Below are positions 21,317 through 34,290 of a stretch of 64,000 nt of DNA, piece after piece. The DNA is from Xenoacremonium recifei (taxonomy: Eukaryota; Ascomycota; Sordariomycetes; Hypocreales; Nectriaceae), in contig WOFQ01000007.1 in NCBI GenBank assembly GCA_012184525.1, positions 868,001 through 932,000 of the forward strand, read 5' to 3'. The position numbers and the translations under genes were made by a program. Under the pieces are notes generated by a model. That model was given only the letters and a program-made list of their open reading frames with translations, had not been told where the DNA came from and did no database searches. Positions within the stretch are counted from its first letter, which is position 1; every line of letters starts with the position of its first letter.

Positions 21317-24003
21317 TTAGAGAACCTCCCATGGCCCGATGTGCACAGGAGCGTCACTGAAAAGCTCGACTTCGACACCAGCTGTGACATTGTGCGTCCC
21401 CAGACTCTCCATGACGAGCCACATGCCCTCACGTTGGATGCGCCCAGGCTCCATATCAAACTCAGGCGTTCTGACAATGATTCTTGGCTCCTGGAACTCT
21501 CCACCGTTAGATACGGCGACAGTAGACCGCTCGGGTGCCCAGCCGTGCACGACGGATAAACGAATAGAGAAGGTCGACGCCGTGGCCTCGATGCACCGGG
21601 CGTTGACGCTGACTCGCGTGACCCAAGAGGCAGACAGCGGCGCGCGACGCAGCTCTTCGCCCTCGACCGGCGTGAACACGGGCAGGGGAATCCGTAGCTG
21701 GCCGGCGGCTTCGCGGGGGATAGGCTCAACGGTCACGGGGGTCATGGACGCGAGACGGAGGACAAAGTCGCCCATCTGGCCGGCATCGTAGGTCGAGCAG
21801 ACGATGGTGTAGCCGCCGGCATCAATCTTCGGGATCTCGGCGATGGCGCAGCCGCGGCGGTATTCGCCCGAGGAGCCGACTAGGTCGCGGACTTTCACGG
21901 AGTCAACGCGCTTACCGCTGCCCCAGACGACGTCAATGTGGACGAAGACTTTGGGCTGGTCGGTTGAAAGCAAAAGGGATAGGGGGCCTGTCTGGGGGAT
22001 GGAGAGCTTGAACTGCGGGTTTGTGAAGTAGCTCGGACATGCGGCGCTTCCCCCCGCAGAACGCCTGGTCCAGGAGCCAGAGACCTCTTGGGAGTGTCTC
22101 ATCGCATCTTTGGCCTCCTGAACTTGGATTGGTGCTTGCGAGAAGAAGGAGATGGTGAGGCCGTACTCGGATAGGGGTAATTCGTGCTGGTCGAGAACAA
22201 TGGTATAAGTCTTCTTCGGGTCTGCTTCCAGATGCGCCAACGTCTGTGGGGAGTCCACGTAGGGGCCGCCGTAGGACTTTCCGTCTCCCACCATTACTCG
22301 GTGGCCGCCGTTGTCGAAGATAAGAATGCTCATGAATCCAAGTTGACGAGAGACGGCTGCCATGCTGGAGGCACTTGTTCGGGCGATTTCGAGTTCGGCG
22401 TCCATGAAGTGTCGGCCAGCAAGGATCCAGACTGGGCCTCCCTGAGGACATCGCAAAGAGAATTGGGGGTTATGGACCAGGGAGGACGATGCTGTCGAAG
22501 GGATTTCCCAGGTGATATGGTGATCCTGGCGGTGGGAAAATAGAGCCGGGTTCCAGTTGAGATACATGGACTCGAAATGTTGAACCACCTCTTCCAGCGG
22601 CATCCAGAATGAGCCCTCTGAAGGTTGAGAGGACGACGAGCTACCGCCATTATCGTATGACGAGTCCTCAACTTGTTGACCTGGTCTAAATCCCTTCCAG
22701 ACCGGTCCATCACACCATGGATTTTTTACCAAAAGGCTGCGGCCAGTCCCATCTTCTTTCAAATCAAGGACAGCGTAGTCATGTTCACCAATGAGTCCAA
22801 GAATTTCTTCCTCTTCCTCTGATACCCTACCTGTTCCGAGAGTGACTACCACGTCCTCAGCGTCATGGGCAGACTTGATCCTCTTCCATGTTGTATTGAT
22901 GTCAAGATCCTCCCTGATAAAACAATGAGCAACTTCACTTTAACACAGGAGAAATATGGAATCCAGGGAATTCGCCATACTTTTGTAAGAATAATTGCTC
23001 AGGGATCCAGCCCGTGAGAACCCAAAGATCGGTCCCAGAATTGCTACCTGGGAAGTCATAGCCGCCTCTGACCTTCAAATAGGCCTTTTCGACCAGAGCT
23101 GGCCAGATGAGGCGTGGGTTGCGACGATCCACGACGAACAAGGCGCGGTCCGTGAGCGATGCTGGGAGTCGCTCATCGATCACTACACGGCGAAAGCAGC
23201 CGTTGAAGTAGAGACGTAAAACGTATTTGCCAGATGGCGAAAGTAGAGGCATGCCAGCAGAGTGGTCGAAAGGATGTATTACGGAAGCGAGAACCTTCAC
23301 TTTGCGTTAGTCTTTGGTGTCGGCCTGATTCAGGAGTCTCCTTTTTACATACTGAACGTCTGCCCGTCAAGATTCGCATGGCCGCACACAAACTGGCCAC
23401 AACAGAACAATCGGTAGTCAGATCTTGGACAAGATCACACCCTTGCCGAGAGTCCATAAAGACATTGTCTTCGATCTCTTCTTGGGAGATAAAGAGCTCT
23501 CTCGGCCTTTTCCAGGCATCGAAAGTCACCTTCTGCTTTGGTGAAAGAGTGAAATGAACATCGTCGCTTGTAATGAGTCAGCTATGAGCCAGTATACAAT
23601 TGAGAGAGTTTGAGCTAGCATACACATAGGAAACTTGCCCAGCCCGTAGCCGGAACTCATCCTCAGACGGCGGATTCTTCCAGGGGAGGAAGTCGTTCCC
23701 ATGAAGGCGCGAAGCCTTGCGGAGCAAGATGTCTGACGGAGAGGCGAGAGCGGCCTTCAACTGTTCGGCCTGGATGATGAGCTGCTGGCACTTACGACGG
23801 AGCCGTGCAGCATCTTTCTTGCTCGCTGCCTCGCTAGCCGCGCGCATATACAAGTCGGCAGCCTTAATAGCATGATCAAGGGCCGCTTGGCCGCTCGAGG
23901 TCGCAACAAGAGACTCGGCGGCCTGCTCTCGCAGAGTGAATTAGCATTCAGTGAGTTTCCGTGCGCGAGAAAGGGATTGCCTCACCTGAGCTCTCTTCTC
24001 CAT
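21317..24003 (-). CDS. palB: PalB/Rim13 calpain-like cysteine protease
   Basis: The signalling protease that, with the ESCRT-III-linked Pal/Rim complex, processes the PacC/Rim101 factor at alkaline pH. Exons 24003-23986, 23922-23624, 23566-23353, 23294-22981 and 22913-21317 join in phase to 813 residues. An N-terminal MIT-like helical region (residues about 5-75; YMRAASEAASKKDAARLRRKCQQL) would bind ESCRT-III. The peptidase domain has the catalytic triad: C159 in DLTTDCSVVASLC, H326 in GEHDYAVLDL and N346 in VKNPW. C-terminal calpain-type beta-sandwich domains follow (HNPQFSL..., FTNPQFKLSI). The third intron uses an AAG acceptor, chosen because it preserves the frame and the conserved VIHPFDH segment. 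All expected active-site residues are present, so it should be functional. Confidence 0.94.
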
Positions 24004-24871
24004 GGCCCGCTACTGAATCACGGCCTCCCGCAGGAGTTGATGTGCTGTTGAGACCCCGGCGAGGCTCGCCAGTCAGCCCCAAACGGTCCCTTAGTGGGGG
24101 CTCTTGGTGTGTCGTCACCGTCCCTGCCGCAGATGGCGCCTAACTGCATCAGGAACGGGCTGCTCTCCCCACTCTTTCACGGGCAAACTTGCCCGGACGG
24201 TCCGCCTTTACACGTCCGTCCTCATTCCCAACCCTCGCGGCATCTTGAGGCAGGAGCGCTCCGTTCTTGGGGCCGCGACCGGCGTCAGTACTACGGTATA
24301 CTCTTTTAATGCAATTGCCGAAACGTGGGGAAACCTGGGATGCTCTGCTTCTGCCATCACGCCAGTACCGAGATGAGATCCTGAACGAGCTGTCCCGCGG
24401 TCTGTCAGTGCTTGAATCAGGTCCGGAGTTCCCTTCATCCCGCTGCTGATGCCACGAGCTAGCGTGACCGACCCTGGATTCTGTGAGCGTCAGCCCATGG
24501 CTTGCTCCCAGGATGTCACCCTCCTGTTTCCAGAGACATGAGGCACTGGCAAGAAGACAGGACCACTGTATGTACTCTGTACTGTACAAGTAAGGCATGC
24601 CCCCCTAAGCCACTAACCGAGGTCTTTTTGCGGGCCAGTCACGGGCGGGGCAGGCGCCCGATTTACCGAGAACGGTCCAGGGCCGAGGTTCAGTGGCCCC
24701 CGGCAGCGGTCCGTACGGTCGTGATAGCTGACCAGGGTCCGGGCTCTTTTATTCTCGCTGCGCAACGTCAGGACCGGACCCTGCTCTGTCCCATTGCTGC
24801 TCGTCTGTTCCCACGAGTCGAGTCTTGCCGGTGTTCCTGTCGACGTCGTCCCGTCCCGATCATCACCAGCC
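24004..24871. promoter_or_regulatory. Divergent promoter region between palB and the peroxisomal carrier gene
   Basis: No gene is recognised in these 868 bp. The short open frames on both strands have no domain. The sequence near 24555-24600 has a partly palindromic TGTACTCTGTACTGTAC. Confidence 0.4.
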
Positions 24872-26068
24872 ATGGGTGCGCAATCGAAGCCTTCCATCTC
24901 GCCTTGGGGCCGCGCCGTGGCCGGAGCGACTGGCGCAGTGCTCGCCAATGCTCTTGTCTACCCGCTGGACATGTAAGTTTCCCGAGAGCATGTAAAGATA
25001 TACGCCTTGGAAGCTAATCGCTTTCTGTGGTTCAGCGTCAAGACCCGCCTCCAGGTCCAGGTCAAGTCCCAGGCCACCGATGGCTCCGCGGCCGAGGAAC
25101 ATTATTCGTCGACTTGGGATGCGCTCTCGAAGATTGTCGCCGATGACGGAATCAAAGGCTTGTACGCTGGGATCAACGGTTCTTTACTCGGTGTAGCTTC
25201 CACCAACTTCGCATACTTCTACTGGTACACCATCGTCCGAAGCCTTTACGTCAAATCCGCCAAGAGCAATACGCCGCCTTCGACCCTCGTTGAGCTGGCG
25301 CTGGGTGCTGTCGCGGGCGCCGTCGCTCAGCTTTTTACGATCCCCGTCGCCGTCGTCACTACTCGCCAGCAGACTGCCAAGAAGGAGGACCGCAAGGGCC
25401 TTATTGCCACAGCTCGAGAGGTGGTTGAGGGACCAGATGGCGTGTCTGGCCTTTGGCGAGGGTTGAAGGCCAGCCTGGTGCTGGTTGTCAACCCCGCCAT
25501 CACGTATGGCGCATATGAGCGATTGAAGGAAATTATGTACCCAGGCAAGACTTCGTTGAGGCCCGCCGAAGCATTCTGTAAGAACCCATGCTCTGTCCTC
25601 TCGGCCTCATCAACTAACAATCGCAGTGCTCGGTGCCATGTCCAAGGCATTGGCGACGATCGCGACCCAACCGCTTATCGTGGCGAAGGTCGGCCTGCAG
25701 TCCAAGCCGCCGCCAGCTCGGCAAGGCAAGCCCTTCAATAGCTTCATCGAGGTCATGAAGTTCATTATTGAACATGAAGGACTTCTGGGCCTCTTCAAGG
25801 GCATTGGCCCCCAGATTACCAAGGGTCTTCTTGTTCAAGGCATCCTCATGATGACCAAGGAGCGGTAAGTCCAATATGGCATGGATACTATTTACTCAAA
25901 GCAATATTCTGACTTTCTTTCAGAGTCGAGTTGTTCTTCGTCCTATTCTTGCGGTACATCAAGAGCCTTCGCATAGCGCGCCTCCGAAAAGCGGCGGAAG
26001 CAACTGCCTCGGCAGCTAGTGAAGGTGCCCACACTGTTGTAGCGAAGCCCGTGACAATGAGCGGGTAG
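24872..26068 (+). CDS. ant1: Peroxisomal adenine nucleotide carrier (Ant1/PMP47 type)
   Basis: A mitochondrial-carrier-family protein with 341 residues from exons 24872-24972, 25036-25577, 25627-25864 and 25924-26068. Three carrier repeats are visible by their signatures: YPLDIVKTRLQ (residue about 29), IPVAVVTTRQQ (about 145) and QPLIVAKVGLQ (about 233). The second and third are degenerate, as is usual for the peroxisomal subgroup, which includes Candida PMP47 and yeast Ant1. The repeats are separated by GIKGLYAGINGSLLG, GVSGLWRGLKASLVL and GLLGLFKGIGPQI. Such carriers exchange cytosolic ATP for peroxisomal AMP to feed fatty-acid activation. Family membership is certain; the peroxisomal assignment rests on the pattern TNFAYFYWYT and the deviating repeat signatures. 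Confidence 0.87.
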
Positions 26069-26697
26069 TAAACGGGACGGTCTGGATTGTTTTGGCGTTG
26101 TCGGTCGGGTCGAATTGCATAAGAAATATGTATCTGGTTTCTCGCGTTTCAAGAGTAGGGTCTATACCGTCGCATTTCAGCTGTCAAGCTCAGAGACGGA
26201 TGGATATCTTCCAGCGCAGGGAGATTTCCGTGGGCGCTCCTCTGTAGAAGGCCTGCAATAGATGGGCGGGAGTTGTGGAGATAAAAGGCATCCGCTATCT
26301 ACAATTACCGCTCCTTACCGAGACTGTGCTGTATGACGTGCCTATGCCGGCAATGAAGCTTTCGAGCTCTTCTTTCCATCATGCATTTTCTCCTGTGATA
26401 TCAAGAAACATGTAGCATATGGTCACGGAAAATCCGCCTCGTAAACCTTTGCGGAACGTCGAGTCCATTCGCTTTCATGTGGGAGAAGCTAGTGTGGGGC
26501 GTTCAAGCCACACTACCACCTGTGGCTTGAAATCTTTCACCGTCGAGCCCCTCCTCAGAAAATTCATTATGTCAGCCAACTGACCCACCCGTCCACCAGT
26601 CTAGGGCTTTGTGGTCTTCAATTCGCACACATTTCTACCATTCTCGATCTACCGCCGTCAAACCTCTCCGTCAACCAAGAGAAGCAATACCGCAGCA
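26069..26697. promoter_or_regulatory. Intergenic region, promoter of the eL29 gene
   Basis: No gene is seen in these 629 bp. A 12 bp direct repeat, containing GCCACACTACC-like and GTGGCTTGAA-like halves near 26500-26530, forms a short imperfect palindrome. The last 60 bp are pyrimidine-rich, as in ribosomal-protein promoters. Confidence 0.4.
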
Positions 26698-27076
26698 ATG
26701 GCCAGTAAGTGGCACACGGAACACGCTTACGACTTCAATGATGGATCACTGACGCATAACAGAGTCAAAAAACTCCTCGCAGCACAACCAGTCGCGCAAG
26801 GCGCACCGAAACGGGTATGGACCTGGATAAATCCGAAGATTTCGATACGACTTCTAACATTCGCCGCGCAGCATCAAGAAGCCTAAGACCTCGCGATACC
26901 CCTCTCTCAAGGGTACCGACCCCAAGTTCCGACGAAACCACCGACATGCTCTTCACGGTAACATGAAGGCCCTGGTACGCGCACCCGACGAAACGAGATT
27001 CCAATATTCTAGATCACATCGAGACTGACAAACTTTGCAGAAGGAGGTTAAGGAGGGCAAGCGGGAGTCTGCGTAA
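26698..27076 (+). CDS. rpl29: 60S ribosomal protein eL29
   Basis: Four exons (26698-26704, 26763-26814, 26872-26974, 27041-27076) encode 65 residues. The sequence is MAKSKNSSQHNQSRKAHRNG, then IKKPKTSRYPSLKGTDPKF, then RRNHRHALHGNMKAL and KEVKEGKRESA. This is the standard length and sequence of fungal eL29, a small, very basic large-subunit protein. The first exon carries only two and a third codons, a typical arrangement for fungal ribosomal protein genes. Open-frame searches miss this gene because of the tiny exons. Confidence 0.95.
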
Positions 27077-28395
27077 GGAAATGTTGCCTTGAGATAAAAC
27101 GACCAAGATGTGAACGCTCTTCGACTGGGATAAGCGACGAGGATTGGGAGGCCGGCGCAATACATCAGGAAAATACATGGTAGTTACTCCGCAGGAATGA
27201 TGGTTTACGAACCACGCAATATCCGTGCTTCAGCAATGGGGTGACGCTCCGGAGTCGGGCTTGTTGCAGAAGAATGCCAACTTCTCTTAACAGAGCATCT
27301 GTTCCCAACCAGGACACGTCACGAGAGAATTCAGTGTGAAGATCATCTGTTCCACGGCCAGTTCCTTGGCCGTCTCGTAATGAAGTCGGCATGCAACTTG
27401 ATTCCTTCCGAGACTATCATGGCGAGTGCAAATGTTGCCTGCTATCTACGCCTGGTGATTTCGGTTTTACGACTAGTGCCTTACTTTCAGCCCAAATTTA
27501 GAAGATATTTGAGACGCGGCACTCCCCCAAACAAGGACAATGCAGTCGTTAAAAGGAGTGGGCATTGGAGCCTCCTATTGACTGTTGGGATCGTTCCTTC
27601 AAGATTCATAGGCGACCTCCTCGTAGCAAGGGAGTGGATGACAAGACCTGTGGTATTACTATCATCTCATTAGTTCCCTCGATATAACTCCACTACTCCG
27701 TATGTAGGCGAGGAACACCAGCTGAATCGTTTTATTCTCCGCAAGTGTTTCCGTCAATGAATGCAACTGGCTCGGGCGCTTCCAATGGGCGTTTCAGGTT
27801 GGGCAACCAGTCATTCCATGGCCTCAGGCATGAAAGCCGCCCGTGCTAGGCCCCACACGGGCCTCGATGGGTCTTAGTAAGCCCAGGGGCTCAGCGGTTG
27901 GGAATCGAGAGCACAGCGAGCAGCCTTTGCACCAACGCTCTCCTTCAAGCACGACTCCTCAGTATTGCTAGAGGACCTCGTCCGCAATTCCAGCGGCGGC
28001 TTAATCGAGACCCTTTGTGGCCTGCCTGGAAGCAGACATCGTCCCCTCGTTGCCCTGCTTGTATTCTTTCTGAGCGGTAAGGACACTTTCCTTTGTGGGT
28101 GGCTCACTCCGAAGTCGTCGTATCAGCTCGGTCATGTCGCCACGCAATGCTGTTTGACTTGGTACTGACTTGTTCTCAGCTTCATCACTTTCCCCTGGGT
28201 AGAAATGTTCTAGTCCGCTGCCCTGCTTCCTGTCGAAACTCCTTTGAGGTCAGCCGGTCACTGCAGGAGTCTAGAGACGCTTCCTTTACCCTTTCGCCCA
28301 ACCTTGCCGCCACCTTCTAGACGCCCGAGTTCCGTCCCCCTTTCAACAATTTACCTTCGAATGAACCCGTCGCCGAATACGTGAATTCCTAAATA
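27077..28395. other. Intergenic region between eL29 and VTS1
   Basis: These 1.3 kb contain the eL29 3' flank and a probable long 5' leader of VTS1 (about 28150-28395, pyrimidine-rich). Small open frames on both strands have no recognisable domain. An exact TACTCCGTA lies at 27694-27702. Confidence 0.4.
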
Positions 28396-30358
28396 ATGCT
28401 CAACATGTCCGGCAACCACATTATTGGAAACCGCAACAGCACGCCCGAAGCCAACACGACTTCGACGCTGCGGCCACCCTCCTCCCGGACCATCGGGTCT
28501 GGTCATTCGCTTCGTGCGTCGGCCGACATGGCTGCCCTCACGGGGCCGTCGCCGTCGAGCCGGATAAGGCCATCATCGGACTTCTACGGCCAGACTCAAC
28601 AGGCTTTGGGCCCTGGCAATGCTGAGGCAGATTCTCAGGACAAGATTGCCCAGCAGTGGATCGCCGATATTGACCAGTACGAGACGACGCTGGAGGAGAT
28701 GGCAGCCGCTACACTCGATCAGGACTTCAAGGATGAACTCAGCGCTATTGAACAGTGGTTCCGCGTCCTGAGCGAGGCCGAGCGCACTGCTGCTTTGTAT
28801 GCCCTTTTGCAGCAGACCACTCAGGTGCAGATTCGTTTCTTCATCCAGGTCCTTCAGCAGATGGGCAAAAACCATCCTATGTCGGGTGTCCTGTCCCCTG
28901 CCACTTTCGATAAAGGTATGCATGTCATGGACGAACAAAAAAGCAACATTCTGATCATGATCCATAGACCCCATGTCCAACCGCCTTAGCGACGCTATGA
29001 ATAAACTGAGCGTAGACTCTGCTCGAAACTCCATGGCCAGGAACTCGACCATCGCACCCTCGAAGCGCCACTCTGGCCTCGACTCGTCGACGATCAACGC
29101 AATGTTCCCCGATGCCGCCGCTGCCATCGCTACCGAAAAGGCCAAGTTCACGCAGCAGACCGGAAATCCTCCATCGTCCAATCGCAACAGTGCTGCTCTG
29201 GATTCGCGCACATCTTTGGCGGCCCCATCTATTTCTGCTCCCCAAGATGCTCGGGATGCGGTAAGCGGAGGTGCTCTCTCTCCTTGGGGAACATCTGGAG
29301 CTGACCAGTCTGTGCCAAAGCCCGCGAACACTCAGGCGCCAATGGGCCAGTTTGTGCAGCCCGGAGCCGCTGGGGGTCTTCGATCGCCTCGTCCCCAGAT
29401 TTCAAACAGCTCGTCGATCCAGACGACAACTCTCACGGCTCCTGATAAGACTCCCGCCGATCTCCCGCTTTTGTCTCCATATGCTGCCGGTAGCGGCAAC
29501 TGGGCATCCATGGTGAACACGCCCATGGCTCCGTCATTCAACGCGGCAAACGCGGCTGGAAATCAAGCTGACATGGTCGCCAATGCTACTGCTATGAAAC
29601 TTGCCGCTTTGTCCACGGTGAATAACCGATTTGCTCTCGACGACGTCCGAAAGTATCGTCGCACGAGGTCCAACGACGCCCCTGGCAGTGCCCAGGGTCC
29701 GCTCTCGCCCGGCCCTCAGAGCCTTAACATTCCTGGCACCAATGTTGTCATGATCAATGAGCATGGCCAGGTACTGAGCCGCGAACAGTTGATGGCTATT
29801 CAGGCTCATCAGCAACTGAGCCTTGGCGGTCAGCGATCTCGACCCAGTTCTCCAGGCCTTGCGATGCAACCCAACCTCAACCACCTCTCGCCGTTCACTT
29901 CGCCTCAGAACAATGGGTTTCTTAGCGCTTATGATGGGTCCTCTCCCCTCATGAACACTGGCATTCCGTCTGTCAACTTGGGTCTGGGAGTTCCCGGTCA
30001 TGAGGGTTACTTGTCAGACCATTCGGATATGGTGCGCGGCCGGTCACCCCGTGGGCGTCGAGGAAGCTCGAAGCCGCCGGAGGATCCTACCGACCCGACC
30101 CTGCTGCAGGATATCCCAAGCTGGCTACGCAGCCTGCGTCTGCATAAGTATACCGACAACCTGAAGGACATGAAATGGACAGACTTGGTTGAGCTTGATG
30201 ATAAGGCTCTGGAGGATCGCGGCGTGAACGCTCTGGGCGCACGACGCAAGATGCTCAAGGTTTTTGAGCAAGTCCGAGGTACGCAAATCCGGAATCGTTA
30301 GACGAGCATTCAACTAATTCGTGCTACAGAAGCCAAGGCTGCGGGAAAGCTAGGCTAA
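28396..30358 (+). CDS. vts1: VTS1/Smaug-family SAM-domain RNA-binding protein
   Basis: Exons 28396-28915, 28968-30278 and 30330-30358 encode 619 residues; an alternative start is the ATG at 28405. The N-terminal conserved domain (about residues 75-175) includes QQWIADIDQYETTLEEMAAATLDQDFKDELSAIEQWFRVLSEAERTAALYALLQQTTQVQIRFF, typical of Vts1. A Ser/Pro/Asn-rich middle follows. The C-terminal SAM domain (about 555-615) reads IPSWLRSLRLHKYTDNLKDMKW and then LVELDDKALEDRGVNALGARRKMLKVFEQVRE. In yeast this domain recognises hairpins with a CNGGN loop and recruits the Ccr4-Not deadenylase. The final exon encodes only about ten residues. Function by homology: post-transcriptional repression of target mRNAs. 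Confidence 0.93.
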
Positions 30359-31026
30359 GATTGCTCAAGCTAGAGGAATACTGGGCTTTGGTAGACGAGA
30401 GTTGACACTCCTTTCTCCCTGTCTGACCAGCCCATCTCATTCAAGGACGCCGCGGATACACACGACCTAGTATAGCTCTACTACTCACCTACCACAGGTA
30501 CCTACCCTATATAGCAACCTAACCAAATATTCTGAACTCTCTCAGAAGCGTATTTGGATCTGTCTTTGACGTAATAATCAAAATCAGAAAATAATAAGTC
30601 ATTTAAAATTGTTTGCTGAAACGTCCTGCATGTTGAATGTGTCTTCCCTCCCAGATGCCCTCCCAGTCGTCAAAATGTCAGGGAACAAATACCTTCGGAT
30701 CATTTTCACTGGTAGAAAAAGAGGGGTACCTATGGAAAGGAAAATTATGAAATCAAGAGAAACGAGGGAATAAATTGAATCTTCATTTCTATATTGGTCT
30801 GTATCTGCTGCTCTTCGTAAGAAGCTTAAAGTTGTCATGAGATGTTAGAGTTCAATTCCAGCTACCTTAGTGCGCGACCTCTCACGTGCAACCGTGACCG
30901 AACTCTCATCTGTCGCAGCAAAACAATCCGTCATCCCCACCCTAAGACTTGCCTCAAGCATCCATATCACATCAACGAGGCTGGAACCGGCCACAATCTA
31001 CTGGCTTTCCAGATGATTGCATCACG
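30359..31026. other. Intergenic region between VTS1 and TFC4
   Basis: 3' flank of VTS1 followed by an AT-rich stretch (about 30520-30840) and the TFC4 promoter. No gene is seen. Confidence 0.4.
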
Positions 31027-34000
31027 ATGGCGACTTTGGGAAACGAGGATTCGGCTCTGAGGTAAGTGACGGAAAATTTAGCTGAGTGAAAGGCGCGGAG
31101 GAGATTTACACGTCGCAGGGACTTTGACGATGCCTCTGACGTAGATTCGGATACGGAATTGCTGGAGGATGACATTGCAAAGCTTAATGAGTCTGTTCGT
31201 GAGTTTCTCGCCACGCAGCATGGCGAGGATGGCCAACAGCGGATAGTACCTCGAGGGCGTGGAGGCGCTCGTGGCCCGCGGAAAGCAGCAAAAGTTCGCG
31301 GCGATATCGCGGCACGGTTGTCCAAAGTGAACCAAGCGTTCCTGAGCGGTGACTACGATAGAGCTTTGGACCTGGCATTCGAAGTCATTCGAATCAATGC
31401 AGAGATTCATCAGGCTTGGATCACCGTCGCGTCTATCTTTCGGGAGCAGGGAGACGTGAGAAAGGCGCTGTCTGCGATGATCTATGCCGCTCATCTGCGA
31501 CCCAGGGATGTGAACGGATGGCTACAATGCGCCTCGTTTGCTGTGGATGCTGCGGAGGTGGACGAGGCAGACAATCTTCAAAAAGCCAGGGTTTGCTATT
31601 CTGCAGCTCTTCGAGCCAATCCCAACAGCCTGGAGGCCCGAGTGGGCAAGGCTTCAGTCTGTCACAGGCAGGGCCACATGTCTGCAGCTATCGCAGAATA
31701 CAAGCTCGTACTTAGAGCCCGCCCTTATGACCTTGAGATTATTCGCAGACTTGCAGAGGCTTGTGTCGACAACAAGAATTCGGATGCTGTCATACCAGCC
31801 GCCATCTCCGCATACGAGCGATACTTTGAACACGAGAAACTGAGGGTTGACCATCAACTCGTCGGGGCTCCATGGCAAGATATCGGGATCTATGTTGATC
31901 TTTATGCGTCTATGGGCCGTTTCGCTGAGGCGCTCCGGGAACTGAAAACCTTGTCGAGATGGTTCGTTGGGCGAGGTGCTGAAGAGTATTGGGATGCTTT
32001 GCAAGACGACCGAGAATGGGATGCCGACGACGGGAGAAGAGCGTTCATTCCGGAATTTCACACCAACCCTTCAGACGTCAGCTTGTACGGACAGGCTTTG
32101 CCACATGATTTACGGGCACGGCTGGCTATCTACAGGGCACGACTTCACAATGATGAAGAGGTTATGGTGAGGCAGCTTGCCCCTGTATTCACAGACTCGA
32201 ACAGTACGCTGACATCTTTATTCTGTCAAGAAACACCTTCTCTGGCTGGACCCAAGTTCAGAGCATACTCGGGAGTTTGCTGCAGATTTTCCAGACCTCA
32301 TATTCGACATCGCTGATGCGCTGTCTTTTTGCGGCCAGACCCCAGCAGCAATCACATACTACGAAATCCTGCGAGATCTGCCGGGAGAAACGGACGCTAT
32401 TATATCCTTACATTTGGGCAGATGCTTCCTCACTATTGGTGACAGTGCCCTTGCAGAAGAATACTTTCTTGCTGCCCTTGATGCGGACGAAGACAATATC
32501 GAGGCTCGAATCGAGTTGGCAAATATGTATGAGAAAGCGCGAGAAGACGAAGAAGCTTTAATTCTCGCTGCTGAAGCTATGGCACTCCGCGAAGCGCGAC
32601 AAGAAGGATCTCCTACCCTTTCGGATGCTGAAGGTGCTTCCAGTGCAGCTTTGCACTCGGAGATCCGCGCGAGGAGGCGCCGAGAGGCTGCTGGCAGATC
32701 TGAACCTCGAACATCCAAACCGAGGAAGATCACGGCCCGCAGCCTTCTGCCCCGAAGATACCGGCCAAAGAGACTCGCTGGGGCTGATAAGAGACGCCAG
32801 GACGAGCAGGCACGGGCACTGAAACTCACAGAACAGTACGAGATTGTACGAGACCTACGGCAGAAGATCAACGCCGGACAACACGATCTGATACCGACAT
32901 GGATGGAGTCGTCGAAGGAACTCATCGACGATTTCCGGTCGCTGAAGAAATTCTACACGTGGGAGAAATACTTAAACTTCCTTGGTCCCAGGCGGCACTT
33001 AGACAATCCAGTCGTGGAACAACACAAGAATGAACTCTCTCGAATGTATGAGAGACTGGCGAGAAGTGAGCTTTCCCACGGCGACTTTGTCCCTCTTTCT
33101 ACTAACTTTGACAAAACTCAGCTCTTGCGCCACACGGACAAGATGGCGAAGAACGCCCGATGCATCATGACAGCCACCAGGGCATTTCGTTCGATAAATG
33201 GCTGGACCTCTTCCTCGATTACGCAATTGGCTTAGCCATAGCTCATCGTAGGGAAGAAGCCTACCAGGTTTGTGAGGCCGCGAGAGACTCCACGGCTTTT
33301 CGGACGACACAACATAGCTTCATGATTCATGTTGCCTGGGGTGGTACGTGTTTTACCTGTTATCATGAACTCGACTAATTGCAATAGTTTGTGCTATTTA
33401 CACAAGCGACGAGGAAAAATGTGTCGCCACAGCTCGCCAACTTATGAGGGATGGCGCAATGTCGGACTCATACCGGATGTTCGCATTGTTATCCAGCCTG
33501 TGCCAGTCTCCGGTGTCATGGTACACGTCGGGACCAGCTCAAAAGTATATTCTTCGTCAGATCAAGGCCATCGATGATGCCCAGATTGCTGCGGCTGGAG
33601 CAGAGGATGCCAAACAAGCTGCAAATGTCCCCGTGAAAGACTTGGCCATTGATGCCTGCCTGCTCATGCTCTATGGTCACATCCTCTTCACGTCTACTAG
33701 TTATACGTTTGCCCTGGGTAAGATCAGGCTTCCAGCTCTGCATATATTTTCATTCAATCTAATGGTAAATGCAGGCTACTTTCTCCGAGCCAGAACTCTG
33801 GATCCAGACAACGCCATGGTGAACTTGAGCCTTGGGCTCGCATATGTTCACTATGGGCTCAAACGACAGTCGACAAACCGGCAGTACCTTCTCTTACAAG
33901 GTCAGATGTTTTTGTCTCGCTACGCAGAGCTGAGCCACGGGACAACGCCATCTGGAAACTCTGCTCTAGCCGAATCTTACTATAACCTCGGCCGACTCTA

Positions 34001-34184
34001 TCAATTACTTGGCATCAACTATTTGGCGTATGAGTTTTACGCAAAAGCTAGGGAGGTAACGAAGGCCGAAGGCGGCCACCCTGGGATTGAGGCGATAACA
34101 TACAACAATGAGCTTATGTCATTGTTGAACAACAAGAACAACGAAACAGCACTGGCACTCCTACGGGATAAGATCAGAATATGA
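31027..34184 (+). CDS. tfc4: TFIIIC TPR subunit (Tfc4/Sfc4, tau-131)
   Basis: A subunit of the RNA polymerase III factor TFIIIC that bridges A-box binding to TFIIIB recruitment. Six exons (31027-31061, 31119-32166, 32231-33065, 33122-33343, 33388-33717, 33775-34184) join in phase to 959 residues. After an acidic N-terminus (DFDDASDVDSDTELLEDD) come TPR units: NQAFLSGDYDRALDLAFEVIRINAE, AWITVASIFREQGDVRKALSAMIYAAHL and ARVGKASVCHRQGHMSAAIAEYKLVLRARP. A second TPR array follows (LHLGRCFLTIGDSALAEEYFLAALDAD). Conserved later blocks are HTREFAADFPDLIFDIADALSFCGQ, GISFDKWLDLFLDYAI and YFLRARTLDPDNAMVNLSLGLAYVHY. The exon 2/3 junction uses an AAG acceptor. Two exon borders sit where the reading frame visibly shifts, and the chosen splices restore the conserved text. 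Confidence 0.92.
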
Positions 34185-34290
34185 TCAGCAGTGGCACCAA
34201 CCTAACATTTAGACAGAAGGCAATAACGGAATTGGTCGTATTCATTCTAGGCAATGAACTCATAGTCAATTAATAGATACCCATCTCAGA

